Virus record (IMG/VR): IMGVR_UViG_3300020429_000723 | Coordinates: 1 to 42,906 of that record | DNA length: 42,906 nucleotides | Origin: a virus | Strand: one strand, 5' to 3' | Position numbers and translations under genes: made by a program | Shown here: positions 21,028-28,163 of the stretch, one piece after another | How positions within the stretch are numbered: the first letter of the stretch is position 1 | Layout of the letters: every line of letters starts with the position of its first letter | Notes under the pieces: generated by a model | What the model saw: only the letters and a program-made list of their open reading frames with translations | Databases searched by the model: none | Told to the model about the DNA's origin: nothing

Positions 21028-22290
21028 ATGGCGAAGATCGGAAATCCATTTGCGTCCCTGTTGGGTTGGTTCACGGGTGGCTGGCAGGCTTCCGCCGGCA
21101 CAGATGTGAAGGCGGACGGCGCGCTGGGCACGTCCAAGGAACTGGATGAATACCTGCGCTGGGGCGGCAGTAACATCTCGTCGACGGGGCGGCCTGTTAC
21201 GGCAGAGACGGCCCTGCGCCTGGCTGCTTTCCATCGCGGCGTCAATCTCCTGTCCGGTGTCCTGGCTGGCTCGCGCATCAATGTCCGCGAAGCGGGCACC
21301 ATGAATGTGGTGACAGATCACCCCCTGAACCTCTTGCTGAACCGGCGCCCGAATGGCTGGCAGTCCGGCTATGACCTGAAGCGGTACCTGATGCAGTCGG
21401 TTCTGCTGCGCGGAAATGGCTATGCCTACATCGTCCGCAGCCGGTTCGCGCCCTTCAAGATCCTTCGTCTTATTCCCATGGCGCCGGACAACACGCTCTG
21501 TGAACAGCAGAATGATCTCAGCCTGAAATACACTTACACCCGCCGGGATGGCGGGAAGATGACGCTGGAGCAGGACCAGGTGCTGCACATCCGCGGAATG
21601 TCGGATGACGGCGTGGTGGGCCAGTCAATTCTTCAGCATGCGCGGGAAGTGCTAGGCATCGGTGATGCCGGGCAGGCCCATGCCGGGCGGTTCTTCCGGA
21701 ACGGCAACTTTCTGGACACGGTTCTGGAGGCGGAAAATTCGCTGGGCGATGAAGGCGCCGAAAACCTCCGCAAGAGCATAGACGCCTATCGCGGGGCAGA
21801 TCCGACAACCCGCACCCTTGTCCTGGAGCAGGGTGTGAAGATGAAGCAGCTGAACCTGTCGGCTCGCGATGTCGAATTCATCGAACAGCGCAAACTGTCC
21901 ATCATGGAAATCGCCATGTTCCTGGGCGTGCCGCCGGCCCTGCTGGGCTTTATGGAGGGGGCGCCGGCGCTGGGTGGCGGCGGTATGGAGCAGATTTCCA
22001 TCGGCTTCCGCACCTACACGCTGGGGGACTGGTTCGAAGCCTTCGAAGGCGCGATCGAACGCGACCTGCTGGGCGACGATATGTCGATTGAGGCCAAGGT
22101 GGATGACACCGGCCTGATCCGGGGCGACTTCGCCACACGCTGGACTGGCTGGACCCGCGCGCTGCAGTTCGGCGCCATGAGCCCGGATGAAGTCCGCGCC
22201 CGTGAGGGGCTTCCTCCGCGTCCGGACGGTACCGGAACAAGTTTCTATCCCCCGCCGAACATGGCCGCTGCTGCGCGACAAGGAGACTGA
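21028..22290 (+). CDS. HK97-type portal protein
   Basis: A 420-residue portal monomer that forms the DNA gate and tail attachment ring. Family features are FHRGVNLLSGVLAGSRINVR, HPLNLLLNRRPNGWQSGYDLKRYLM, LLRGNGYAYIVRS, and the mid-domain HIRGMSDDGVVGQSILQHAREVLG, then SARDVEFIEQRKLSIMEIAMFLGVPPALLGF. It ends in an expected disordered tail. Spacing to terL is 2 bp and to the protease 1 bp, so it belongs to the same morphogenesis operon. Confidence 0.96.
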   Translation: MAKIGNPFASLLGWFTGGWQASAGTDVKADGALGTSKELDEYLRWGGSNISSTGRPVTAETALRLAAFHRGVNLLSGVLAGSRINVREAGTMNVVTDHPLNLLLNRRPNGWQSGYDLKRYLMQSVLLRGNGYAYIVRSRFAPFKILRLIPMAPDNTLCEQQNDLSLKYTYTRRDGGKMTLEQDQVLHIRGMSDDGVVGQSILQHAREVLGIGDAGQAHAGRFFRNGNFLDTVLEAENSLGDEGAENLRKSIDAYRGADPTTRTLVLEQGVKMKQLNLSARDVEFIEQRKLSIMEIAMFLGVPPALLGFMEGAPALGGGGMEQISIGFRTYTLGDWFEAFEGAIERDLLGDDMSIEAKVDDTGLIRGDFATRWTGWTRALQFGAMSPDEVRAREGLPPRPDGTGTSFYPPPNMAAAARQGD

Positions 22291-22291
22291 C

Positions 22292-23194
22292 ATGCTGCGC
22301 TTCGATACTTCCGCGAAATCCCTCATCCCCGCCGGAATGCGCGTGATGGCCAGCCAGACGCCGCTTCCCGCATTCGATGTTTCGGCGGCTGCGGACGGGC
22401 TGGGCTGGTGTCCGCGTGACGATGTCATGGCGCGCTGGCAGCCAGGCATGCGCGCGCCTTCCGCTGAAGCGGTGAACAACCGGATTGAAATTTATGAGGA
22501 CATCGGCGTGGACTGGTGGACGGGCGGCGGCGTCACGTCGAAGTCCGTTGCGCGGCAGCTGGAGAAGATTTCCGGCGATGTCGAGGTGGTCATCAATTCG
22601 AAAGGCGGGGACTACTTCGAGGGCGGAGCAATCTATAACCTGCTGCGCGAACACAAGGGCCGGGTCACAGTCAAGGTGATTGCGCTGGCTGCGTCTGCAG
22701 CGTCCGTGATCGCCATGGCGGCGGATGAGCTGCTGATTGCGGATAGCGCGTCCATCATGATCCACAATGCCTGGCTGATCGCAATTGGCGATCGCAATGA
22801 TTTCGACAAGGTGTCCAGCACGCTGGGGCAGTTCGATGCTGCGATGGCCCGGCTTTACGCCCGGCGTACCGGCGCAGATGAGGCGGAAGTGTCCGCCTGG
22901 ATGGATGAAGAAACATGGTTCACCGGTGAGGCTGCTGTTGAGGCGGGCTTTGCCGATGGGCTTCTGGATGAGGAGCCGGTGGAATCCGGGGATGCATCCG
23001 CACACGCTGCCCAGCGCGCGAAGACACGCGCGGCGTGGGCGCTGAAAAAGCAGAATCCGGACCTTAGCCGCAAGGATTGCCTCGCGCTCCTGGCGGAATT
23101 GAAAGGCAAGCCCAGCGCTGCCCCTGCGGGTCCGTCAACCGAACCGGGCCTTGAGGTTGCGGTTCAATCACTCATCACGAAACTGAAGGGATAA
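22292..23194 (+). CDS. Head maturation protease (ClpP/S49-like)
   Basis: A 300-residue protein from ATG 22292 with AAGGAGA upstream. ClpP fold signatures are EIYEDIGVDWWTGGG, VVINSKGGDYFEGGAIYNLL, the active-site serine in ALAASAAS (S135 by alignment with ClpP) and H158 in IMIHNA. It would remove the capsid N-terminal scaffold during maturation. The C-terminal 60 residues are a disordered Ala/Pro-rich tail. It lies between portal and capsid, as expected. Confidence 0.93.
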   Translation: MLRFDTSAKSLIPAGMRVMASQTPLPAFDVSAAADGLGWCPRDDVMARWQPGMRAPSAEAVNNRIEIYEDIGVDWWTGGGVTSKSVARQLEKISGDVEVVINSKGGDYFEGGAIYNLLREHKGRVTVKVIALAASAASVIAMAADELLIADSASIMIHNAWLIAIGDRNDFDKVSSTLGQFDAAMARLYARRTGADEAEVSAWMDEETWFTGEAAVEAGFADGLLDEEPVESGDASAHAAQRAKTRAAWALKKQNPDLSRKDCLALLAELKGKPSAAPAGPSTEPGLEVAVQSLITKLKG

Positions 23195-23199
23195 ACGGC

Positions 23200-24510
23200 A
23201 TGAAACCCGTCCACCTTATCAATACCGGCGAGACGCGCGGCGTTGTCACGGTTCGTTCCGATGCCAGCGCGCTGGCGCTGGTTCAAAGCCTCAATACCGC
23301 AGTGGATGAATTCCGCGCGACAATTGAACAGCGTGTCAATGACCACGATGTGCTTCTGGAGCAAAAAGAAGAGCGTCTGAACACAGCGATTTCCGACATC
23401 CAGGCTGCCATCGATGCGCAGAATGCGGAGCTGGAGCAGCTGAAGCTTGGCGGCACCGGCGAACCGGGTTCGCTGGCCAGCGAAGAGGTCCGTGCGCACA
23501 ATGCGGCCTGGGAAACCTATATGCGGACTGGTGAGGGCGAGCGGACGCTTGACCAACTCGGCATTGCTGCGGGTGGCCTGCAGGCATCTATCACGCAGAA
23601 CGTCAAGGCTGCCGGCTCTGTCGGTACCGATGACAAGGGCGGTTTCCTGGCGCCGGTCGAATGGGACCGCACGATCACGGATGCCCGCGTTGACATCACC
23701 CCGATGCGGATGTTCGCAAGCCAGCAGAATGTCACCGGTCAGGGTTTCATCAAACTGTTTAACCTGCGCGGCACCGGGTCTGGCTGGGTGGGTGAAACGG
23801 ACGCCCGGCCACAGACCACGACGCCGGATCTGAAGGCGTATGCTTACAGCTTCGGTGAGCTGTATGCGATGCCGAGTGCGACGCAACAGATCCTGGACGA
23901 TGCCGAGATTGACTTTGCCAAATGGCTCGCCGGTGAAGTTGAGACGGAGTTTGCCGCCAAGGAAGGCGAGGCCTTCCTGTCCGGTGACGGTGTCAACAAG
24001 CCGCGCGGTATCCTGACCTATGATGCGGCCACGGAAGGTGCGCTGGCAGCCTCTGCCCAGCACCCGCTCGGCCCGATCTCTGAGGTTAATTCCGGGGCTG
24101 CTGCTGCCCTGACCACGGACGGCCTTCTGGACCTGCAGTATGACCTGCCCAGCAACCGGTCGCAGGGCGCGGAGTTCTTCATGAACCGCAAGACCATGGG
24201 CACGATCCGCAAGTTCAAGGATGCGAACGACAACTATATCTGGCAGCCATCCTATGCGTCGGGTCAGCCCTCCACGCTTCTGGGCTCGGCCTGCCGCGAA
24301 CTGGACGGCATGCCGGACATCGCGGCCAACGCTATTCCGGTCATTTATGGCAATATGCCCATGTTGTACCGGATCTTCGATCGCGTTGGCGTCCGTGTTT
24401 TGCGCGATCCGTATACGGCGAAGCCTTACGTCCTGTTCTATACGACCAAGCGCGTTGGCGGTGGACTCTGGAATCCGGAATGGGGCCGGTATCACCGGGT
24501 TGCTGCCTAA
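23200..24510 (+). CDS. HK97-fold major capsid protein
   Basis: A 436-residue capsid precursor. Residues about 20-85 are a coiled-coil delta domain (VDEFRATIEQRVNDHDVLLE, then AIDAQNAELEQLKLG) expected to act as scaffold and be removed by the upstream protease. GGTGEPGSLAS (85-95) is a linker that carries palindrome site 3. The shell domain follows: GGFLAPVEWDRTI, P-domain repeats, LYAMPSATQQILDDAEID, AFLSGDGVNKPRGIL, FFMNRKTMGTIRKF, and the C-terminal GNMPMLYRIFDRVGVRVLRDPY. It is followed by a strong terminator. Confidence 0.96.
   Translation: MKPVHLINTGETRGVVTVRSDASALALVQSLNTAVDEFRATIEQRVNDHDVLLEQKEERLNTAISDIQAAIDAQNAELEQLKLGGTGEPGSLASEEVRAHNAAWETYMRTGEGERTLDQLGIAAGGLQASITQNVKAAGSVGTDDKGGFLAPVEWDRTITDARVDITPMRMFASQQNVTGQGFIKLFNLRGTGSGWVGETDARPQTTTPDLKAYAYSFGELYAMPSATQQILDDAEIDFAKWLAGEVETEFAAKEGEAFLSGDGVNKPRGILTYDAATEGALAASAQHPLGPISEVNSGAAAALTTDGLLDLQYDLPSNRSQGAEFFMNRKTMGTIRKFKDANDNYIWQPSYASGQPSTLLGSACRELDGMPDIAANAIPVIYGNMPMLYRIFDRVGVRVLRDPYTAKPYVLFYTTKRVGGGLWNPEWGRYHRVAA
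23459..23473. repeat. 15-bp palindrome GCGAACCGGGTTCGC, site 3
   Basis: Inside the capsid gene, encoding GEPGSL in the linker between scaffold and shell domains. The block 23456-23476 is identical, in reverse, to the block around site 2. The same codon phase is used at site 4. Confidence 0.8.
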
Positions 24511-24540
24511 GCCTGAGCGGCTGGTGGATGAATGGAGGAA

Positions 24541-24570
24541 GGGGCGGACCTGCGGGTCCGCCCCTTTTTT
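24541..24570 (+). terminator. Intrinsic terminator after the capsid gene
   Basis: Arms GGGGCGGACC (24541-24550) and GGTCCGCCCC (24555-24564) form a perfect 10-bp stem with a TGCG loop, followed by six T. It lies 31 bp after the capsid stop and before the next gene, so it should reduce transcription of connector and tail genes relative to capsid. No promoter is seen between it and the next gene. Confidence 0.92.
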
Positions 24571-24610
24571 ATTGAGGCCGGGTAATCGAGCAGAAGAGGA
24601 AAGCGGTTCC

Positions 24611-25060
24611 ATGAAAATCAAGCGTCAATTTCGCGGTGTGCCAAAGGGGCAGATCTATCCGAAGACATACAATCCGGGCGACACCGTACCGCCAGAGCTG
24701 GTGGATGCCGCCAAGGCGGTGAATGCTGACCAGGAGCCGCCGGAAGTTCCGGAATCCGAACCGCCTGCGCCGCAATCTGTCAGCCAGAAAACGCCGGACG
24801 GAAAAACCAGTAAGACTGGTGGCGGCAAGTCTGCTGCCAAGGGCGCAGGCAAGGAAGGCGGCGGCGCAGCAGATGACACCGGCGGTGCCAATGCCGATGG
24901 CGGCAAAGATGGCGGCGCGGGTGACGGCACGGGTGCTGCTGCCGACGATGGCAAGGGTGCCGATGACGGCAAGGGCAAGGCTGCTGATGACGGCAAAGGC
25001 AAAGGCGCGGATGACGGCGCTGGCGCTTCCGCAGATCCGAAGCTCGCCGGGCTGGGCTGA
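24611..25060 (+). CDS. Head-region protein with Asp/Gly/Lys repeat tail
   Basis: A 149-residue protein. Residues 1-40 are ordered (MKIKRQFRGVPKGQIYPKTY, PGDTVPPELVDAAKAV). The rest is low complexity: Pro/Glu-rich, then Gly/Lys/Ala-rich, ending in repeated DDGKG units. Its place between capsid and connector suggests a head decoration, tether or chaperone, but no family is recognised. The repeated DNA may vary in length between relatives. It sits right after the terminator. Confidence 0.65.
   Translation: MKIKRQFRGVPKGQIYPKTYNPGDTVPPELVDAAKAVNADQEPPEVPESEPPAPQSVSQKTPDGKTSKTGGGKSAAKGAGKEGGGAADDTGGANADGGKDGGAGDGTGAAADDGKGADDGKGKAADDGKGKGADDGAGASADPKLAGLG
24925..25035 (+). repeat. Short tandem repeats encoding DDGKG units
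   Basis: Imperfect tandem units of about 18-30 bp, built on GATGACGGCAAGGGC-type DNA, encode ADDGKG, ADDGKGK, ADDGKGKG and ADDGAG in the protein tail. Changes between units are mostly synonymous or add GK. Slippage or recombination could change the copy number. Confidence 0.7.
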
Positions 25061-25063
25061 TAG

Positions 25064-25639
25064 ATGCGTCCGGTACTTGTCACCGCTCCGACTAAGCCTG
25101 TCCTGACAATGGAAGAGGTCAAGGACAATCTGCGGATTGCCCATGATGACGATCACACATTGCTGTCCGGGCTTGTCGCTGCGGTGACAAGCTATCTGGA
25201 TGGGCCATTCGGCATTCTCCGCAATTGCCTTCTGGACCAGGTCTGGGAGGTGAGTGCGAAGGCCTGGCGGGACATCCGCCTTGGCCTCGGCAACGTCCAA
25301 TCCATCGATCTGGTCAAATACTGGCCGGAAGACGGCGGGGCGCAAGTCACGCTGGACCCGTCCGCCTATCGCATCGATGACGCCTCGCACGGTTCCATCC
25401 TTGTGCTGACGGGGGATGTTCCAGCGGTCGCAGCTCGCCGGGATGCCGTCACGGCGCATTTCAAAGCCGGATATGGCGACAAGCCTGAGAATGTCCCGAT
25501 GGCGGTGCGGCAGGCGATGCATCTGCTGGTTGGGCACTACTACAAACACAGCGAAGCGGTGATCACCGGCACGCGGCCAACGGAGCTGCCCATGGGCGTC
25601 CAGGCCCTGATCGCACCGTATCGCTTCCTGAGGGTCTGA
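25064..25639 (+). CDS. Head-tail connector (HK97 gp6-like)
   Basis: A 191-residue adaptor. It opens LTMEEVKDNLRIAHDDDHTLLSGLVAAVTSYLDG, the recognised start of gp6-type connectors, and later has YRIDDASHGSILVL, AHFKAGYGD with VPMAVRQAMHLLVGHYYKHSE, and ends LIAPYRFLRV, the usual family ending. It would sit under the portal ring and close the head-tail channel. It lies 3 bp downstream of the preceding gene and 1 bp upstream of the next. Confidence 0.88.
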   Translation: MRPVLVTAPTKPVLTMEEVKDNLRIAHDDDHTLLSGLVAAVTSYLDGPFGILRNCLLDQVWEVSAKAWRDIRLGLGNVQSIDLVKYWPEDGGAQVTLDPSAYRIDDASHGSILVLTGDVPAVAARRDAVTAHFKAGYGDKPENVPMAVRQAMHLLVGHYYKHSEAVITGTRPTELPMGVQALIAPYRFLRV

Positions 25640-25640
25640 C

Positions 25641-26024
25641 ATGGCTGCCTCACTGAAGCCGGTTGGCTGGCAGGGCACCAGGGCGGACCTGGACAAGCGC
25701 GTCTCCATCTACAAGCCGCTTCCGCTCGCGGATGGTTTTGTCAGCGATACGGGTGAGCCGGAGTTGGTCGCGGACAAGCGCTATGCCGCGATCCTGCCGG
25801 CAGGCGGTGTGGAAGGGAGCGCCGGCGGCGGTCGCCAGCCCGGTGACCGGGTGATCATCGTTCTGCCATTCGAACAGGCGCTTGCCGAGATTTCAACCAG
25901 CTGGACCGTCCGCAATACGCGCACGGGCCGACGCTACAACGTCCTGCGCGCCGATGACACGGAACGTCATGACCGCTGGATCTATCTTTTGTGTGAATAC
26001 GGAAAGGAAGGCAGCAATGTCTGA
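25641..26024 (+). CDS. Head-tail adaptor (phage head closure)
   Basis: A 127-residue small beta-barrel protein of the head-closure (SPP1 gp16-like) kind: LDKRVSIYKPLPLADGFVSDTG, then RYAAILPAGGVEGS, and a C-terminal RRYNVLRADDTERHDRWIYLLCEYG. It follows the gp6-like connector and precedes the tail completion gene, the expected order. It overlaps the next gene by 8 bp. Confidence 0.82.
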   Translation: MAASLKPVGWQGTRADLDKRVSIYKPLPLADGFVSDTGEPELVADKRYAAILPAGGVEGSAGGGRQPGDRVIIVLPFEQALAEISTSWTVRNTRTGRRYNVLRADDTERHDRWIYLLCEYGKEGSNV

Positions 26025-26229
26025 GACGGATGCAGGTGAAGAAAAGCAGATTGCCGTGGTGTTCCATGCCTTCTGGAGTGACACCACACGCCATGGCGTC
26101 ATGATCGATCATCAGCCGTCGCCAGAGCCCGTGACGCTTCCACAGAAGGCTGCCGTTGCGGCTGTCGCTGCTGGCAAAGCGAAGCGCTGGAAGGAAGACC
26201 GCACCAGCGAAAGCGAAGCTGCCGAGTAA
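26017..26229 (+). CDS. Small unknown protein
   Basis: A 70-residue acidic protein from ATG 26017. Opens MSETDAGEEKQIAVVFHAFW and ends in a charged tail. It overlaps the connector stop by 8 bp and meets the tail completion start as TAATG. No family is recognised. Confidence 0.55.
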   Translation: MSETDAGEEKQIAVVFHAFWSDTTRHGVMIDHQPSPEPVTLPQKAAVAAVAAGKAKRWKEDRTSESEAAE

Positions 26230-26633
26230 TGGCACAAGTCCGCATCAAGGGCCGGCAGCGCTTCATGCGGCAGCTCCGGCGCCTCGGACCTGAAATCATA
26301 GATGAGTGCAAGCCGGTACTCGAAAAGAATGCCCGCGAATTAGAGGCGGCCATCCGGCCGGACGTTCCGCAGGCGGAAGGCGATCTGGAAGAGACGCTGG
26401 ACGCCTATGAAGTCTCCGAAAGTAACGGGCAGGCCTGGCGTGTTGTCGAAGGCGCGGCGCGGGGCTCTGGCGGGAAAGGCTTCTACGGTACCTGGCAGGA
26501 ATTCGGCTGGTCCGGAAATCCCGGCAGCCCGCACTTTTTCTTCCATGTCCGGCGGCTTCGCGCCCGGTTCCGTGCCCGCCTCGCAAAGGCGGTGCGCACG
26601 GCAGTAAAAAGGAACTTCCGCAATGGCCGGTGA
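26229..26633 (+). CDS. HK97 gp10-like tail completion protein
   Basis: A 134-residue protein of the HK97 gp10 type. It starts VRIKGRQRFMRQLRRLGPEI, with a helix of VLEKNARELEAAIRPDVPQAEG, then GAARGSGGKGFYGTWQEFGWSGNPGSPHFFF and a basic C-terminal helix. Relatives join tail and head. It overlaps the next gene by 11 bp. Confidence 0.85.
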   Translation: MAQVRIKGRQRFMRQLRRLGPEIIDECKPVLEKNARELEAAIRPDVPQAEGDLEETLDAYEVSESNGQAWRVVEGAARGSGGKGFYGTWQEFGWSGNPGSPHFFFHVRRLRARFRARLAKAVRTAVKRNFRNGR

Positions 26634-27072
26634 ATTCGTGGATCTGGCCGAAGCGCTGGAAAAGGGGCTTGGCGTCTGGCTGGCAGAGCATGCTGCCGTG
26701 CAGGCGTCATTCGGAACGAACTCGGTTCGCGTCATGGCGGGTGAGGATGACCGCACCGTCTTTCCTCGAATTCAGACCGGTGAAGACAATTTCTTCCCGG
26801 CGTCGACGCAGGGAAGGCCTGCGCGGATGGGCACGTCCCGCATCCACATCTGGACCCGTGAATCCGGTTTCACGCTCTGTAAGCGGATCGGTAGCGCCGT
26901 GCTGGGCGCGCTGACGGTGACGGATGCGGACGGTGTCAACAATGGGCTGGCGATCACGGGGTACCGGGTCACCAGCGGCTTCAATGTGCTGGAGCGCTAC
27001 ATGCGCGATCCGGCGGAAAATGTGCGCCACGGCGTGCTGGATTTCGAAATGAGATTCGAACCGGCGGCCTGA
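26623..27072 (+). CDS. DUF3168-type tail terminator
   Basis: A 149-residue protein with the DUF3168 signature, which includes lambda U-like tail terminators: DLAEALEKGLGVWLAEHAAVQ, VFPRIQTGEDNFFPASTQG, RIHIWTRESGFTLCKRIGSAVLGAL, and an ending of VRHGVLDFEMRFEP. It would cap the growing tail. A weak stem (CCCGG 27093-27097 with CCGGG 27105-27109, then ATTTTCT) lies just after it, before the tail tube gene. Confidence 0.85.
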   Translation: MAGEFVDLAEALEKGLGVWLAEHAAVQASFGTNSVRVMAGEDDRTVFPRIQTGEDNFFPASTQGRPARMGTSRIHIWTRESGFTLCKRIGSAVLGALTVTDADGVNNGLAITGYRVTSGFNVLERYMRDPAENVRHGVLDFEMRFEPAA

Positions 27073-27142
27073 CGCCCGGTCGAATGAGCCTGCCCGGAGG
27101 TCTGCCGGGATTTTCTGAAAACTTGAAGAAAGGAGCTGCCCA

Positions 27143-27610
27143 ATGGGACAGCCAGCCGTGGACATTGGCCGCCGCGTCGCGATCCTCGTGGAGGATCAGA
27201 ACACGCCCGGTACTTATGTGAAGATGGCCTTGCTGAACACAAGCAAGTCCATTTCCAAATCGATCAACGTGGCAACGGCGGCGGTGCCGGACGATGCCGA
27301 TCCAACTGCGTTGACAACGGACATTTCGTATCCCACCAGCATTGCGCCGCCGCAGGTATCTGGTGAGGGTCAGTTCTCTGTCGCGTCCTTCGCTGAAGCT
27401 GATACCTGGATGGAAGAGGGTGGCAAAAAGCGAAATATGCGCATCGTGGTCTACAGCCCCGATGACGGCACTACGGTGCTTGGCTACTGGCAGGGTGCCG
27501 GCTTCCCATCGCAACTGGAAATGAGCGCCGCAGATGCTGACATGGTGACCGCTTCTGCGACGTTCACCATTACGGGTGCGTTGCCGTTCACTGCTGGGGC
27601 GCCAGCCTGA
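27143..27610 (+). CDS. Major tail tube protein
   Basis: A 155-residue protein from ATG 27143 with AAAGGAG upstream. It begins with GQPAVDIGRRVAILVEDQNTPGTY, continues with SKSISKSINVATAAVPDDAD and ends FTITGALPFTAG, typical of siphovirus tail tubes of the lambda V/SPP1 type. It lies between the tail terminator and the tail chaperones, as expected. No sheath gene is present, supporting a long flexible tail. The next gene starts on its last stop base (TGATG). Confidence 0.88.
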   Translation: MGQPAVDIGRRVAILVEDQNTPGTYVKMALLNTSKSISKSINVATAAVPDDADPTALTTDISYPTSIAPPQVSGEGQFSVASFAEADTWMEEGGKKRNMRIVVYSPDDGTTVLGYWQGAGFPSQLEMSAADADMVTASATFTITGALPFTAGAPA

Positions 27611-28035
27611 TGCGCAAGGGTGAGGTTGTCCTTGAAATGGACGGCCAGACGTTCACGGGCCGGATGCCAATTCCGGCCCTTGAATTTCTGCAGACGCGCA
27701 CGGGCAAGCATCCGCTGGCCGTGGTCCGCGCCTTCGAGGCTGAGGAAGAGCTGCCCAGCTGGTGCGATATTGTCCTGATCGCTGGCCTGCGAGGTGGCGG
27801 CATGGATCTGGCGCTGGCTGAGCAGCTGATCTCTGGCGAGAACGCCATATTTATTCCGTTTGCTGAGAAGCGCATGCTTGCGCTCGCGCTGCTTTTGTCC
27901 GGTCTCTACGCGCCGGCCTCCGGCGAGGGGGCCGATGACGGAAAAAAGCTGATGAGCCTGATCGGCTCATGGATTTCGCGCTCATGTGGGGCAATGCGCT
28001 CATTATGGGGTTCGGACCCCAAATCAGCGACCTGA
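27610..28035 (+). CDS. Tail assembly chaperone G
   Basis: A 141-residue protein in zero frame. It reads VVLEMDGQTFTGRMPIPALEFLQTR, VVRAFEAEEELPSW, EQLISGENAIFIPFAEKR, the pattern of GpG-type chaperones that prepare the tape measure protein. Upstream of its stop it carries a -1 slippery heptamer, and reading then continues into the T frame. The zero-frame end after 27948 (LMSLIGSWISRSC onward) is unlike a folded protein and probably marks termination of the short form. Confidence 0.85.
   Translation: MRKGEVVLEMDGQTFTGRMPIPALEFLQTRTGKHPLAVVRAFEAEEELPSWCDIVLIAGLRGGGMDLALAEQLISGENAIFIPFAEKRMLALALLLSGLYAPASGEGADDGKKLMSLIGSWISRSCGAMRSLWGSDPKSAT
27942..27970 (+). other. Programmed -1 frameshift signal (A-AAA-AAG plus hairpin)
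   Basis: The heptamer A AAA AAG (27942-27948) is in the correct phase, in the zero-frame codons GGA AAA AAG. Three bases later ATGAGCC (27952-27958) pairs with GGCTCAT (27964-27970) around a TGATC loop, a 7-bp stem. The -1 frame is open from the slip to 28163. Confidence 0.88.
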
Positions 28036-28163
28036 TGTTCTGGGAATACATCGCCTTCCGCGATGCCTGGAATGCGGCGAACAACCCGGATGGTCCTGCT
28101 GAGGACAAGGTTGAGGCGCCGCCGAAAGACGACTTCCTGACATGGATGAACTCCGATGGCTGA
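27948..28163 (+). CDS. Tail assembly chaperone T part, made by -1 frameshift (GT fusion)
   Basis: 71 residues in the -1 frame, attached to the first 113 residues of G to give a 184-residue GT protein. Sequence after the slip is ADEPDRL, then MDFALMWGNALIMGFGPQIS and FWEYIAFRDAWNAAN, with an acidic C-terminal tail. In lambda and relatives, G and GT in a fixed ratio chaperone the tape measure. ATG 27969 could also start it, but it has no ribosome-binding site. It overlaps the tape measure start by 8 bp. Confidence 0.82.
   Translation, partial: ADEPDRLMDFALMWGNALIMGFGPQISDLMFWEYIAFRDAWNAANNPDGPAEDKVEAPPKDDFLTWMNSDG

Noticed and set aside
23164-24621. Leftward frame opposite the capsid gene
   Set aside because: The capsid call is secure, and the antisense frame runs through the terminator hairpin.
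27093-27116. Terminator before the tail tube gene
   Set aside because: The stem is only 5 bp and the T-tract is short and interrupted; too weak to list as a terminator.
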